Positions 51,891 to 64,000 of a DNA stretch of 64,000 bases are shown piece by piece. The notes under the pieces were generated by a model that was not told the origin of the DNA, made no database searches, and saw only the letters and a list, made by a program, of their open reading frames with translations. Each line of letters begins with the position of its first letter. Position 1 is the stretch's first letter. Source of the stretch: Vespa crabro (Eukaryota > Arthropoda > Insecta > Hymenoptera > Vespidae). The position numbers and the translations under genes were made by a program. Where the stretch lies: assembly GCF_910589235.1 (NCBI RefSeq), contig NC_060956.1, positions 2,336,001 through 2,400,000 on the forward strand, read 5' to 3'.

Positions 51891-51925
51891 ATTATTATAA
51901 TTATAATTATTATTATTATTACTTT
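51728..51925. repeat. Large (TTA)n trinucleotide repeat
   Basis: Nearly 200 bases of TTA units with ACT and ATC interruptions in the left half and a pure right half. It is one of the longest simple repeats in the window. Confidence 0.95.
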
Positions 51926-52762
51926 TATTTTCTTTTCTTTTCTTTTATTTTTATTTTTATTTTTTTTTTTTTTTTTTTGATTTATTAAACTAAAGATAAA
52001 AAAGTAATAAAAATTTATCGTGTGTTACTATTGTTGATTTGCGCCTGTTGTATGAAAGTTCACGTCTATCATGCGATAAAGCTCGTGAAAGTACTGCATA
52101 TATGTTATTATCTAACTTAAGTAAAAGAGAAACGATGACTTCTATTTAACTCGATCGTAATCTTAAGCGATTATATTGCGAATTGTTATTGCAATATAAT
52201 CATATACATATAGTGAAATTTCTTCCGCTCTACGCGTCATTAGTTTTCTTCTTTTCTACGTACAGTCAATATATATATATATATATATACACATATATAT
52301 ATGTATGTATGTATGTATGTATATGTATATACATACACAAAAAACAACAGCAAAATCTTTTGTAATAACGTTCACACACACGACTGATAAAACTTAAGAT
52401 TGTGCAACCAATTACAAAAATTAGAGTTTTCGATTTCTTTTTGTGCAGTACTGATTAATTATTGTTATATTAATACATACGCGCACACATACAGACATAC
52501 ACATATACACACGCGCGCATACACACACACGCACACACACTCGTCATAAAAGAATAAGTGAAAGAATTGATAGTAATTATCATTGATAATCTATTTCGTT
52601 ATAAAAATTCTTTTGCTACCAAATGAAATATATAACTTTCGAAACGATTCACACAATACACTTTAATATACCAAACCTATCGTAGTATGTAGTATTACAC
52701 TAAACTCTTAACAGTACCAAAAAGATATGATATTTATCGGATTAAAAAAAAAGCATGTAATC

Positions 52763-52767
<5 letters not shown>

Positions 52768-52810
<43 letters not shown>
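52768..52810. repeat. (AT)n microsatellite
   Basis: Uninterrupted AT dinucleotides. Confidence 0.9.
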
Positions 52811-52816
<6 letters not shown>

Positions 52817-53564
52817 GTATGTATATGTAATGTTGAAGTAGCAAAAAGGTTTGAGAGAATTCATGCGTTTATCCATCTGTGATGATGAAAAAAAAAAAAA
52901 AAAAAGAAAAAGAAAAAGAAAAAAAAACAAAAAAGAAAGATAAAAAAATTAAAAAAAAAAAAAAAAAGAAGAAGAACGAGAGAAAAAAAAAAATCATTGC
53001 GTAAGACGTCGATATCATATATAAAAATAAACCTGCAAAGTCTCGTTTTTTAATCGATTTACATAATAAATATCATCGAAATTTTTGCGTGACGCGAGAA
53101 AAGTAAATCAATATTATTTCAAATGAATAATTGAAAAATTACAATGTTTCGTCAATATATATATATATATTAAATCCAATTACGTTTGTTAATCTTCGGC
53201 AATTTTAATATAATAACCGTTCATATTTTATCATCTACTATAATAGTTTAAAATATTATTATTGTTAAATGTGATTAAACTCATTGGGAATACATATACG
53301 GTTATCATGCCGAGGATAATATAATAATAATAATAATAAAATATAAGCGACACTATTATTTAGATAAATAATATTTCCTTGAAATCGTCCCTTCGAAATA
53401 TTGTTTTCAATAATGCCCTTATTATTCGAATGTACGAGTATTTGAAATTGCATATACCGAGAAGACTCCGGATATTCCTAAACCATCGAATAATAATGTT
53501 TTCATCGTCACGAATAATTTCGATGTGATTTTTGCCGGAATCGATGAAAACAATTGAACGAAAT

Positions 53565-53570
<6 letters not shown>

Positions 53571-53616
<46 letters not shown>

Positions 53617-53634
53617 GTGTATGTGTGTGTGTGT
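53571..53634. repeat. (TG)n microsatellite
   Basis: TG run with two small interruptions. A GA run follows at 53699-53757. Confidence 0.95.
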
Positions 53635-53698
53635 ACGAAACAATTGATAAGTTATGTGAAATAAATTACAAGAAAAAGAAAAAAAAAAGAAAAAAAAT

Positions 53699-53750
<52 letters not shown>

Positions 53751-54028
53751 TGAGAGATACGCGGCGCACGCGTGATGGCGCATTATCTCCTCTACAGTCG
53801 TTTAATAATACTTCTTAAAAAACGTTATATAAACACATGCGTATACCGTTAAAGATATTTTAATAAGATTAATGTGATTCATGGTAATTTTTAGCTGTGG
53901 CGTGGCGTTTGACGCGTAGATGGATCGTTTAGATATATTTTTTAATGTACGCATACTCGCGTAGTACACGTGTATTGTGTACTGCCATGATGCGTCTGTA
54001 TGATGAGAACTCTAAAAAAAAATGAATA

Positions 54029-54062
<34 letters not shown>

Positions 54063-54915
54063 GTATATATATGTATATATGTATATATACATATGTATAT
54101 GTGTATGTATATGTATATGTATATACGTATATGAATGTTTATAATTCTACTGTTTGTCCCCTTGGACAGATTACGCTTTATACGCGCCGTAAAAGGACGG
54201 ACATTTGATGTTTTAGAGTTTAGAACCGGCCCAATGTTAGAGAAGAACACTATTTTCGTGTTAGGATGATAGAAAGGGTGGAAGGAGGGGGAGTGGGTGG
54301 AGAGAAGGAAAGGAGATAACATGGAGCGAAGAAATAATGAATAAATAAAAAAGAAGTAATGCTCGTATATACACACACACACACACACGCATACAAATAA
54401 ACACAGATACAAATATAAACGTATGAATACACACACACACACACAGATACTTAACTACATATTGTTTACATGTGTATATAATGTATGTACACCTTCGAAG
54501 ATATATACTACTTACACGCATACGATAGGAAGACAAAACTGCTAGAAAAAAAGGGCCTCTCGTTGATGTTTGCAAAATGAATAACGTATAAGAAAGATTA
54601 AAAAAAAATAAATAAATAAATATATATATATATGTATATATATATACATAAATAAAAAGAAAAATAAAAAATAAAAAAAAAAAATAAATAACCTTCATAT
54701 ATAATTGTATTACAGCAGTGATACGCGCAACATGCTTGTCCCTGTTCGTGCGTCTAATGTGTATGTGTGTTTATATGTATATACATATATATACATATAT
54801 ATATATAATATATAATATATATATATATATATATCTATATCTATATTTTTACTTGTAGATATTTTTTGGTAACTTGTTACAATAATCTGATACTAGAAAT
54901 TAGTTAAGTATATAC

Positions 54916-54917
<2 letters not shown>

Positions 54918-54968
<51 letters not shown>
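54918..54968. repeat. (AT)n microsatellite
   Basis: Uninterrupted AT dinucleotides. Confidence 0.9.
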
Positions 54969-54982
<14 letters not shown>

Positions 54983-55183
54983 ATACGTTGTAAATAATGA
55001 TAGCAAAGAGGAAAGCTTTTATCACTGCGTGAAAGGAAAAAAAAGAAAAGAAAAGAAAAGAAATAAATAAATGAATAAATACATAAAACATGAAAAAAAG
55101 TAATCTATGTAAGGAAATCAAAAAAATTTTGTTACCGCGTTAACGTTGTAGAATTTCAGATATTTGCGAAACAAGTTTCTGTC

Positions 55184-55215
<32 letters not shown>

Positions 55216-55352
55216 TATGTATACGTATATATATGTATACGTATATGTATACATATACATATATATATATACACATATATAAATAAAAATAAATATATAC
55301 ATATATAAATGAATATATATATACATATGTATATATATGTATATATAAATAA

Positions 55353-55383
<31 letters not shown>

Positions 55384-55687
55384 ATTCTAACTATATTTTC
55401 GATGACTAGGTAAACGCGTGCAACTTGATTTCTGTTACCATAAAATGTATATACTGCAAGTCTCCTTCTAGTTAGTTGTATATTCATCATAATATTAAAA
55501 TACACACACGAAGATTATACTACGGCATTAAAACGAAATGATTATAGGAAGAAAACAAGTTGTATTCGAATTTACTTTATATTGTGTATTTATAATATTT
55601 ATTACGTTTTTCATATGTTGATGTAATAAAGTTCAAGTATACTTTACAATTACCTCCATTTGTATTCAATATTGTTGAATCTTTATA

Positions 55688-55721
<34 letters not shown>

Positions 55722-56029
55722 CTTGTAATTGGCTTTTCTTCCTTATGAATATTTCAATTTCAATGGTTATAAATTATTTTGTGAGGAAGGATGATATAAA
55801 AATATCATGAAGATCGATCGAAAATTTTATAAAAGTTTTTATATAACGAATTAAGTACAGGTAGAAAAGAAAGATAGCATAAAACATAAAATATGTACGT
55901 AAGTATGTATGATGGGAATACATGGAAAACGGATAGAACGTTTTTAAGGTTGTTTATAATCTTTAGTTTTATAATGATTTGCGACAATAACGAATACGGT
56001 TGTAATTATAGGATGCCGTTGATGAAAAA

Positions 56030-56246
56030 AAGGTTTCAATTTAAAGATGATGATTTTTAGCGAAAACATGTCTTTTTTAGAATTTTTATAAAAGCTTTAT
56101 TGTCTTTCGAAAACAAAACAGAAAGAAATTCGTCTTAAAAAAATGACACTACTTTCGAAAATAATTTATAAGTAAAAATAAAGCTTTTCAGAAAGATTCG
56201 AAAAAAAGTCATATTCTCGTTTAAATCGTCATCTTTAAAATGAGAT
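56030..56246. mobile_element. Foldback/MITE-like inverted-repeat element
   Basis: Left arm (56030-56105) and right arm (56175-56246) are imperfect reverse complements. Shared blocks include TTAAAGATGA-GATTT, a CTTTTTT tract, GAAT-TTT and AAAAGCTTTATT. A loop of about 70 bases has TTTCGAAA palindromes. There is no open frame. It reads as a non-autonomous element or a foldback; the target duplication is unclear. Confidence 0.55.
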
Positions 56247-58510
56247 CTTGCTCATAAAAATCAATCAAGAAATTAATTAACCTTTGACTCGTTGTTATGC
56301 GTAAATTCTGTTTTCAATATTTTTCATGAAGGAAAGCATTTTATATAGCGGCGCTTCTTGAATTTTACGGTAAAAGAGAAGGAACTCGTATCCCCCATTA
56401 CTGATTTTCATATAAACATTTTGTTTCTTTGTTTGTTATGTGTGCGTAAACAAACGTTTAGATTTTTTGATCCATTTTAATAATATTAAAGTGTATATGT
56501 AAGAGCATAAGTATAATTAATATTTAAATTAACGATCATATAATAGTTTAAACATTACAAAGCTAATAATTTTCATCCGTTTAACTAAATAATTTCATAA
56601 TTTAATTTTACACATAAGCGCGCGGTTATTGGATGTAAATTTTCTAATTAATTAATTATTCTTGTTAATTAATTAATTATTAATTAATTGTTCAAATTAA
56701 TTTTGCATATAAGCTCTATTAACAAAACAAATAACGCCAATAACTTTGACAATTTCAGAGTTTAATTATCTTTTTTTCGTATTTCGATTAGTAAACGTTT
56801 CAGTTCTCTTTTTCTCGATATAAGCATTATAATGAATTTATATTAATCATTTATAATAATCAAGTCTGTATATTTGTTTAAATACTACATAGTCCCGTAA
56901 CACGCCATAATATATAAAATAATTTTTATTTAATATTTTCATTCAAATGTCTAATATTAAAAAAAAAAAATTAATACTTACGGTGATTTTATAATTATTT
57001 TAATAATCTTTCATATGCACGGTGTACGATAAACTTAATATTTAAATAATGCATAAACATTTTGCATAAACATTGCACAGTTTCGTAACATTCGTTAAAT
57101 GTAAAATAATTTTATTTTAATATTTCAATACAATACAATTTTTAATTTGAAATCGTTAGCTTTATTTAATATCAATAAAAATGTACTTTTGATATACTTT
57201 GATAATTATCGAATCAGTTTTCTTTTATATGCAAAACGAGTAAACATCAAAAATTGTGCTTTCCATATGGCTAAACTTAAATACTTTATTATTTTTATAA
57301 TTTTCTAATTATTTTTAAAATTCACAATCTTTAACGTGCACATAATACAATAAACTAATATTTAATTGATCATATACATTCGTTTAAAAATATTGATATG
57401 TATGAGTCTGTTAAATATGAAGAAATCTTAAAGTTATATATTACCTTTTATTTGAAGCGTGTGTGACTTCAGCGACAGCTACGGACAAAATATGAACTAC
57501 GAATACAAGCGGGGAACATTACCCCCACCATTGGTCTATCGTATCGGTGTATAAGCTTGTGTTGACTTTTCCCCTCTTACGCGTACATAACAATAGATTT
57601 TGTGTAGGTAGAATAAATAGTGGACTTCTTAGTCTTTCATATGTATATTTCTTCTTTTTTTTTTTTGTTTTCCTTTTTTTTTGTAGCATGCGTCTCGCAG
57701 TGATGCGTGCTAGATACGACATCGATACGCATTTGTCATACGATAAAAGCATAAAGAATAATAAAATATAATTAATACATATGATAATCAGTATATAAAT
57801 TTGCGAATTAAAAGGAATTATTTTTGAATTGAATTATATCTTATCTATTTTAAATATGTAGATGTATTATTGGCAATTTAAAGGGTTAATACTTTAATGT
57901 TTAATCAAAATTAGATTGAAGTGATTTTATTAAAATACATTGAAATATGCACCCATACGATTGATAATATTTGCGTTGCGTGATTTATCATTAGGTTTCA
58001 ATATATCGCAAATATTATCGCAGCTTAGGTTTCATTACGTGGAAGTTGATGCATCTAGAGAATATACGATCTAACGATGACTCTATTCTAAAGTCCGTAT
58101 TAGTGAGATAATCTAATCGAATTTTCGAACAAAATAAAACGATATCCCTGATAGAAATTTTAATTACGTTCGCGAATTACTTTTTTGTATTCTCGCATAA
58201 GAAAGTATTAATTTATAAGTTTACGCGTTTAGAGAGAGCAAAAGTTTTGATGATTACGCGTTAAAATCCAGGATCATAAATGAAGTTGTTCTTCTCGAAT
58301 TAATTTCGATTGTTCGATTAACACATTTTACCTGACATCTGTCATGCAATAAAAAAAATGTTTTCCTAAATTACAAATTTACAAGTGCAATTAAAAAATA
58401 ATATATATCCTATATTTACATTTAAATTATTCGTTAATAGTATATTGTCAATATAAAATGGATAGAAAATAGTTAAAAAACAAGGAAAAAAAAAAAAGAA
58501 GAAGAGAACT

Positions 58511-58648
58511 ATGGCAGAGTAAGTCACGTATTAGTGATTAATAATTAACATAATTTTTAATATAACTCAATTATGAATAATCAATCTATAAGTCACAATT
58601 GACAATAGGCATTCTTATTTTAAAATTTACATATGTATATATATATAC

Positions 58649-58681
<33 letters not shown>

Positions 58682-61600
58682 TGTATGTATGTATATTTAG
58701 CCAAAGGAAAACGATAAATGCATCGCAAAAGAAAGTAGAGATAGCAGAGGACCCTGGTGGGGCTGGGGAGGGTAAGAACACGAAGAAACGAAAGTCAATT
58801 ACGAAATACGAGTTTGGCAAACGATGGCACCGTTTTCGTGTCCTGACACCGACTTCTTCAATTTTACGTGGTTCCTTTGCGATGAACGATAGTCATTTCA
58901 AATACAGAAGCCGTGGTCGTCAAGCAGCACCATGTTCAGTCGTCGCAATCGTTTATGGTCGATTATTTGACCCTAAAGAATGGATACAGGATTACGTAGA
59001 TCAAGTTATTGAATACGGGGATAAGTTATTTCGCATAAGTATGATGAGAAATCGCGTTAAGGATAACGAGTACATGAAAGCTACCCTAGTATTTCCAGAA
59101 TTCTATATTGGCAATTATAAGATTTTAATTTGCATCGAGGAGACCGGTATTTATGGTAATCTATTTAGCGAGACCATAGGATGTTCAGATTTTTCCGAGG
59201 GCATAATAAGATTCTTTAACAACAATGATGCTGGCATTATTACTGCTCAAGGTACATCAGTAGCAATGTGGCGTCATTCCGGCATCGGTTTTTTATATTT
59301 TGATCCTGGACCATGCGAAGAGCATGGTTTACGTCGTCAGGATGGGGTTGCCTGTTTGCTCAGATTTAAATGCATGAACGACATGCGTGATCATTTTCTA
59401 AAGAATATGAACAAAAGTTACGATTCGAGATATTGTATAGACAAAATGATTATTTTACGAGTTAACGAGGTGGGCCGTGGTTACATCGATAAAATTCCCG
59501 ATGAAACCGATTTGGTAATTGACAGAAGTGTTCTTAGATCTATTAATCCCGTTGATATAGACGAAAATAAAATGGATTGTACTAGGCCTGTTCCTAAAAG
59601 TGAAAAGGTTAAGGTAATGCCAATTGCCAAATTTCACAAAGAACCATTGACCATAACTATTTCGAATTATAGTATCGATAAAATGTTTGCTACGGAACCA
59701 TTGGTCGATTTGAGTACTTTCGACACTGGTTATCCTTACGATAACATGCAGGTTAATATACCTTCGTCCTTTCAAGAATTACCTAAAAAAATGGCAATAC
59801 TTCATGGCTTGACTCATGAAGCCAGTGACATATACAAAGGTAAAGGTGGTCAAAATGTGGCTAACTGTGTAATGGCTATTGCTATGAAGAAGATACATCC
59901 TGTTAAAACTTGGCTGAGACCTAAATTAGACGAGATATTGGCATTAGGTGATCAACTTTATGCAATTGTTAAGACCGAAAAGCCTTTCCTCAAGACAATG
60001 ACTGCTGCTGATCTCGATGACAATTATATTCAAATAGAAGATCATAAACTAGTGATCAACGTTGATCTGATAACTATTACTGGAACGGTTATTTCGAAAC
60101 TTCCGGATATACTTAATTTAAAGCAAGGATTACGTGAATTTTTCTTGATTAATAATGAAGGTATCATTGAAACTCCTATGATGGCTGTAGCTATATGGAC
60201 TCAAGATGATTTTTATTATGCTTTCGATCCACGTTATTGCGATAGTTTCGGTAATAGAATAATTGAAGAAAAAGCTAAAGGTGGTAAAGCTGGTAACAGT
60301 AATGCACAAAAACAAGTTCTTGGAAAATGTTGCGTCATAAGATTTCCAGAATCTGATGATCTCGCAGCATGGTTTATCAAGAATCTTGAACAAACTCGAA
60401 AGAACGATCGATTTACCATACGACACATTACAATACTGGAAGATATTCCTGGTATTAGAGCTTGGAATGATTTCGAGCCGGGAACACCAGGAGAAACTTG
60501 GATTCTTCGTGGTGAAATTTCTAACCAAGATGAGTCATTTGAAAATAGTAAAGGTATTCAAGGTTTGGCTATACCCGTGGTATCTTTGATTTATGCCAAA
60601 GAGACACCACCAGCCAAATGGACAAGTGAGATTATCGATGAAGCTATACGAGACGGTGACGATTATTACAATGTTTGTTATCCATCGGAAAAAACAGAGG
60701 GTATTCAGCGACCATTTCTGATAACCAGTTTGAAGAAAAATTTTTATTTAAAGAATAGAAAAGTAAAGATCGAATTAGACGATTCTATTATAGTTGGTGA
60801 TTTGAATACAACACCCGGAAAAAATGTATTAAATTTAGAAGAAGGAATTAAGAAATTCTTTGAAAATTATCAATATGGTATAGTCGAGTTAGGTAACTTG
60901 GCTGTTGCGATTTGGAAATTTGAGGATGATATGAAATACAAGTTTCGCGATAAAAACGATGAAAAAGTGACGTATTATTATTGCTTCGATCCAAATCCTC
61001 GTGGAAAATTAGGTCATACCCCTGTAGCGGGGGCGGAAGAGGAAAATGTTGCTTGTGTGATACGAACTCTCAGTCCTAAGGTTCTGTCTTCTTTTATCGC
61101 AACAAATGCTTTTATACCACGGGATCGTGGAACCGAATATTTCATTCATAATTTGAAAAGTTTGTCTATAGGATTACCTATGACGGAAGAAGAATTAGAA
61201 ATAGATAAGGAAACACCGGATGAACCAGAGATGTATCATTATTCGAAATTAGCCGACGGTGGCGCAATAATACAAGGTAGTTTCAATCAAGCAAACGAAA
61301 AGATGTTTAAAAGACAAATGCGGGACAAACAACAGGCGGCGAGTTCTCTGGCTGCTTTAGCCATGACGAAACTTTATAATCCACATTTATGGTATCGTGA
61401 GGTAGTCGATGATATATTGAAGATAGGCGACAAGATAGCAACGGATAATATTAATAATTTACCAGAACCAGATATCGAAGAGGACACAAGAAATTTTCTT
61501 TTACCGATTGAACTAACTGAAAACTTTGCCATTGGTGTTAATCGTATGAATATTATTGTGGAAGAAGATGATATTGTTGGTAAATCCACCGATATCGGTA

Positions 61601-64000
61601 AATTTTTGGAACAATTCTTTGAAAATAACGTTATGGGTATAATCAAACAGAACAATATCATAATGCCGTTTTGGAAAGAAAAAGAGATTTTTTTCATGAT
61701 GGATCCTAGAGGTAGAGATTCTCGTGGTGAACCTTCGGATAAAGATCCAGCCGCTGTAATGTGGTTCACAGATCTTGCATCCTTGGCTGCCAAAATTGGG
61801 GTAGGTTTGATCGATGAAAAGGATATAGCAATAGATAACGTGACTGTGAACAATGTATTTGAGACACGTCTTACTGAAACGGAACATCCTAGGCGTACCA
61901 CTTCTGGCGATGAACTTTGGCATAATTTTCCTAAACTTGATGATGGCGTTTGGAGTATTGGTGGGAACGTCACGATGACAGATGCTAGATTCGACGAAGC
62001 TAATCGTAATAATCAGACTGCAGCTATTGCCACAATGGCTATCATTTTTTCCAAAGTATACGAACCACGATATTGGAACACTGATATTATCGACGAGGTG
62101 ATCGTTACTGGTGATAAATTACATTCCAAATGCGTCGAGAGATTAGGAGAAGTTAAAGCACCGCGTATCAATGAAATCATCACGGAATTCTTTCTTTCTT
62201 CTCGTAGAATCGATTTAACGGTTAAAGATTGTATCGAGGCTGGCGATCTTAGTGGGAAAATACCTAAATTACAAAACTTGCAAAGTGGATTAGATAAATT
62301 TTTTAAAAATTACGATTCTGGTATATTAATTGCGAATGATAATCGACACATACCCATTTGGAAGTTCAAGAATGTTTATTACTCTCTTATACCCGATTGG
62401 ATCACTCGTACCGAAGAGGAAGAGACAATAGCACCAAGAATATTTCGATTTGATAACATTGAAACCTTGGTTGAATATCTATTAAAACATCTTGGAAAAG
62501 AAGGCGATTATGAGATCACAGCGATCGACGTTGTTGATTGGAATAAATCAGCACCATGGAAATTTGATCCCAGTCCAGCAATACGTCCATCGAATTTACC
62601 ACCATTAAACGCTTATCATAGACTCCAAGGTGAAGCTCGTGCGATTCTACGAGGAAAGTATCATCAAGGTGACGAAATATTCCCCGAAATTTTACGTAAC
62701 AGGCAAAGCGCAGCGAATTGTGTGGTTAGCCTTGGAATGTCCGTAATCAAGAATCCCATAACTTGGACGAAAAAAACAATGAATGAAATTCTTGTTATTG
62801 GTAGTAACGTTCATCGCGAAACTATGAAGACAAAGCCTGGAAAATTGAGATTGATACCTCAGGATATAATTAGAATCTTTTACGTAGGTGTCAATATTTT
62901 GACTGCAGATATAGAATCTAACACGGTATCAGGTATAGTTTCTATACCCCCACCTGATCCTGAGGACAAGAAGAAGAAAAAAAAAGGCGAAAAGAAGGCC
63001 AAAAAAGCTGGAGGAAAAAAAGGTAGGCCTGTTAGGGTTCGACCTCCTCCGCCACCACCTATTTTACTCGAAGAAGGTTTGAAAAAATTTTTTGAAAACA
63101 ATCGTGCTGGAATATTGGTTACTGGCCGTGGCATGATAGCCATTTGGAAAAACAAGGGTATTTATTTCATGTACGATCCTCGTGCACGTAACGATCAAGG
63201 TCTTCCCGATTTCTATGGAACCTCCTGCGTCATGTGGTTCGCCTGCATGGAACCATTTTACGAATTGATCTTTGCTAACATCGACGAACGAGAAAAATAT
63301 GCTAATTATCAGATCTCTCGAGTGATAATAAAAACGGTAATGATCGAACCATTGCCTTGTCCTGCTGATTTCTGTCCATATTTCGATTGCATAGCACCGC
63401 CAATACCTGTTACAACGATGAAGAGGACGACAACATTGGCTGTTGAAATTGTAACGGATTATAACATTGTTGATGAAGAACAAAGCGTTCTACGTGGTAC
63501 TTTGCACATGGGTCATCGTATATTTGACGTAAAGAATAGAGGACTCCAGAGCACTGCCATTGCTGCAGTTGCCATTGTAGTTGGTCTGTTACACGTTCCA
63601 TCTTCTTGGACACCGAATCTGATCGATGCTGTGCTAAAATACGGAGATCTTTTACATTCCGACAGCGTTCGTGCCGCACGTCCAGGTGCCAGAAATCTCT
63701 CACCAAGTGAACTCTTGACTGTTTTCATCGTAGGTGATTTTCGTGCTACCATACACATTCACAATCACACCGCAGCTGGTTTATTATTTGTCTATGATCT
63801 ATCCGAAGCTTTAAATATGTTTTTTCGTACAAATTGTGCCGGTATATTGCATACTACCAACATGGCTGTTGCTGTTATGCAACATTATGGAAAATTTTAT
63901 CTCTTTGATCCGTGCTCTTGCAACGAACAGGGCCAAGCCAATTTCGAGGGTTCTGCATGTGTGGTGAAATGCGACAATATCATGAGAATTGCCAAAATAT
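58511..64000 (+). CDS. Large multi-repeat protein of unknown function, 3' truncated by the window
   Basis: Exon 1 (58511-58518, ATGGCAGA) has a GTAAGT donor and joins an acceptor at 58699-58700. Exon 2 (58701 to at least 64000) is open throughout, giving about 1770 residues starting MADQRKTINASQKK. After a basic N-terminal segment of about 55 aa, at least seven diverged domains start near residues 57, 367, 603, 858, 1087, 1317 and 1598. Each has, in order: an entry block like ILRG; a Gln with a small-residue helix (for example RQSAANCVVSLGM); P-x-x-W or near it; an Asp then GD-L-like motif; a strand block; GL-x-FF-x-x-x-x-x-GI; a W/Y-rich strand; and FDPR-x-x-x-x-G (lost in the fifth copy). 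A Lys/Pro-rich insert lies in the sixth. No signal peptide or membrane helix is seen. It is not a family I recognise. The motif order is compatible with a papain-like or peptidase C76-like fold lacking its catalytic residues. Codon and CpG use is richer than in the 2.6-29 kb genes. Confidence 0.85.
58653..58693. repeat. (TATG)n tetranucleotide repeat abutting a splice acceptor
   Basis: About ten TATG units end seven bases before the acceptor AG (58699-58700) of the large repeat-protein gene, taking the place normally held by a polypyrimidine tract. Confidence 0.9.

Larger units (their letters stand above)
49123..58510. other. Gene-poor region dominated by simple repeats
   Basis: About 9.4 kb between sphingomyelin synthase and the repeat-domain gene. 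The left end should include a 3' untranslated region. AT, TTA, TG, GA and poly-T/poly-A tracts are abundant to about 55.7 kb. From 55.8 to 58.5 kb the sequence is ordinary AT-rich DNA with one foldback element and a GC-richer patch at about 57.45-57.62 kb. No conserved coding exon or RNA gene was recognised. Confidence 0.55.

Noticed and set aside
51562..51988. Poly-Leu and poly-Tyr open frames
   Set aside because: Two reading frames of the same (TTA)n microsatellite.
59455..59775. Minus-strand open frames under the large exon (also 60130-60528, 61513-61923, 62880-63155 and 63064-63483)
   Set aside because: All are shadows of the same plus-strand coding exon and do not repeat from domain to domain.
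61374..61973. 199-residue minus-strand open frame
   Set aside because: It is the antisense shadow of the conserved repeat-domain exon. The plus strand has ordered repeated motifs, and this frame has none.

Overview
The window looks like nuclear DNA from an insect, probably a hymenopteran such as a wasp, bee or ant. It is AT-rich, full of AT, GA/CT, TTA and CA microsatellites and poly-T tracts, and its genes have many short exons with GT-AG introns and insect-type products (ZAD zinc finger, ADAM17/Tace, elongin B, CHORD protein, sphingomyelin synthase). The order is inferred from gene content and composition; no species can be named from the sequence alone.

Region 1 (2.6-29.1 kb) is a compact cluster of eight conserved genes plus one SANT/Myb-like gene. 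I rebuilt their exons by hand; every splice site is GT-AG and every reading frame closes. In order: AP-3 complex subunit delta (minus, 14 exons, 1201 aa); a ZAD protein with 12 C2H2 zinc fingers (plus); a 229-aa SANT/Myb-like protein (minus); BORC subunit 7 (plus); an OTUB1-type otubain (minus); an ADAM17-like metalloprotease (minus, 14 exons, 736 aa); an OVCA2-type serine hydrolase (plus); elongin B (minus); and a CHORDC1/morgana homologue (plus). Four gene pairs are divergent: AP3D/ZAD, Myb/BORCS7, ADAM17/OVCA2 and elongin B/CHORDC1.

Region 2 (29.1-49.1 kb) is a long microsatellite-rich stretch. It probably holds the promoter(s) and 5' untranslated introns of a sphingomyelin synthase whose five coding exons lie at 47.1-49.1 kb.

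Region 3 (49.1-58.5 kb) is gene-poor. It holds simple repeats and at least one foldback element.

Region 4 (58.5 kb to the window end) is the most unusual part. An 8-base coding exon splices to an open exon of at least 5.3 kb. That exon encodes about 1770 residues of a protein built from at least seven diverged copies of a 230-310 residue domain, and it runs off the window. I cannot assign the family. The order of a Gln motif and an Asp-Pro motif recalls papain-fold or peptidase C76-like folds, with the catalytic residues apparently lost in most copies.

The two strongest observations are this repeat array and a duplicated 74-base exon in the AP-3 delta gene that looks like a mutually exclusive alternative exon.
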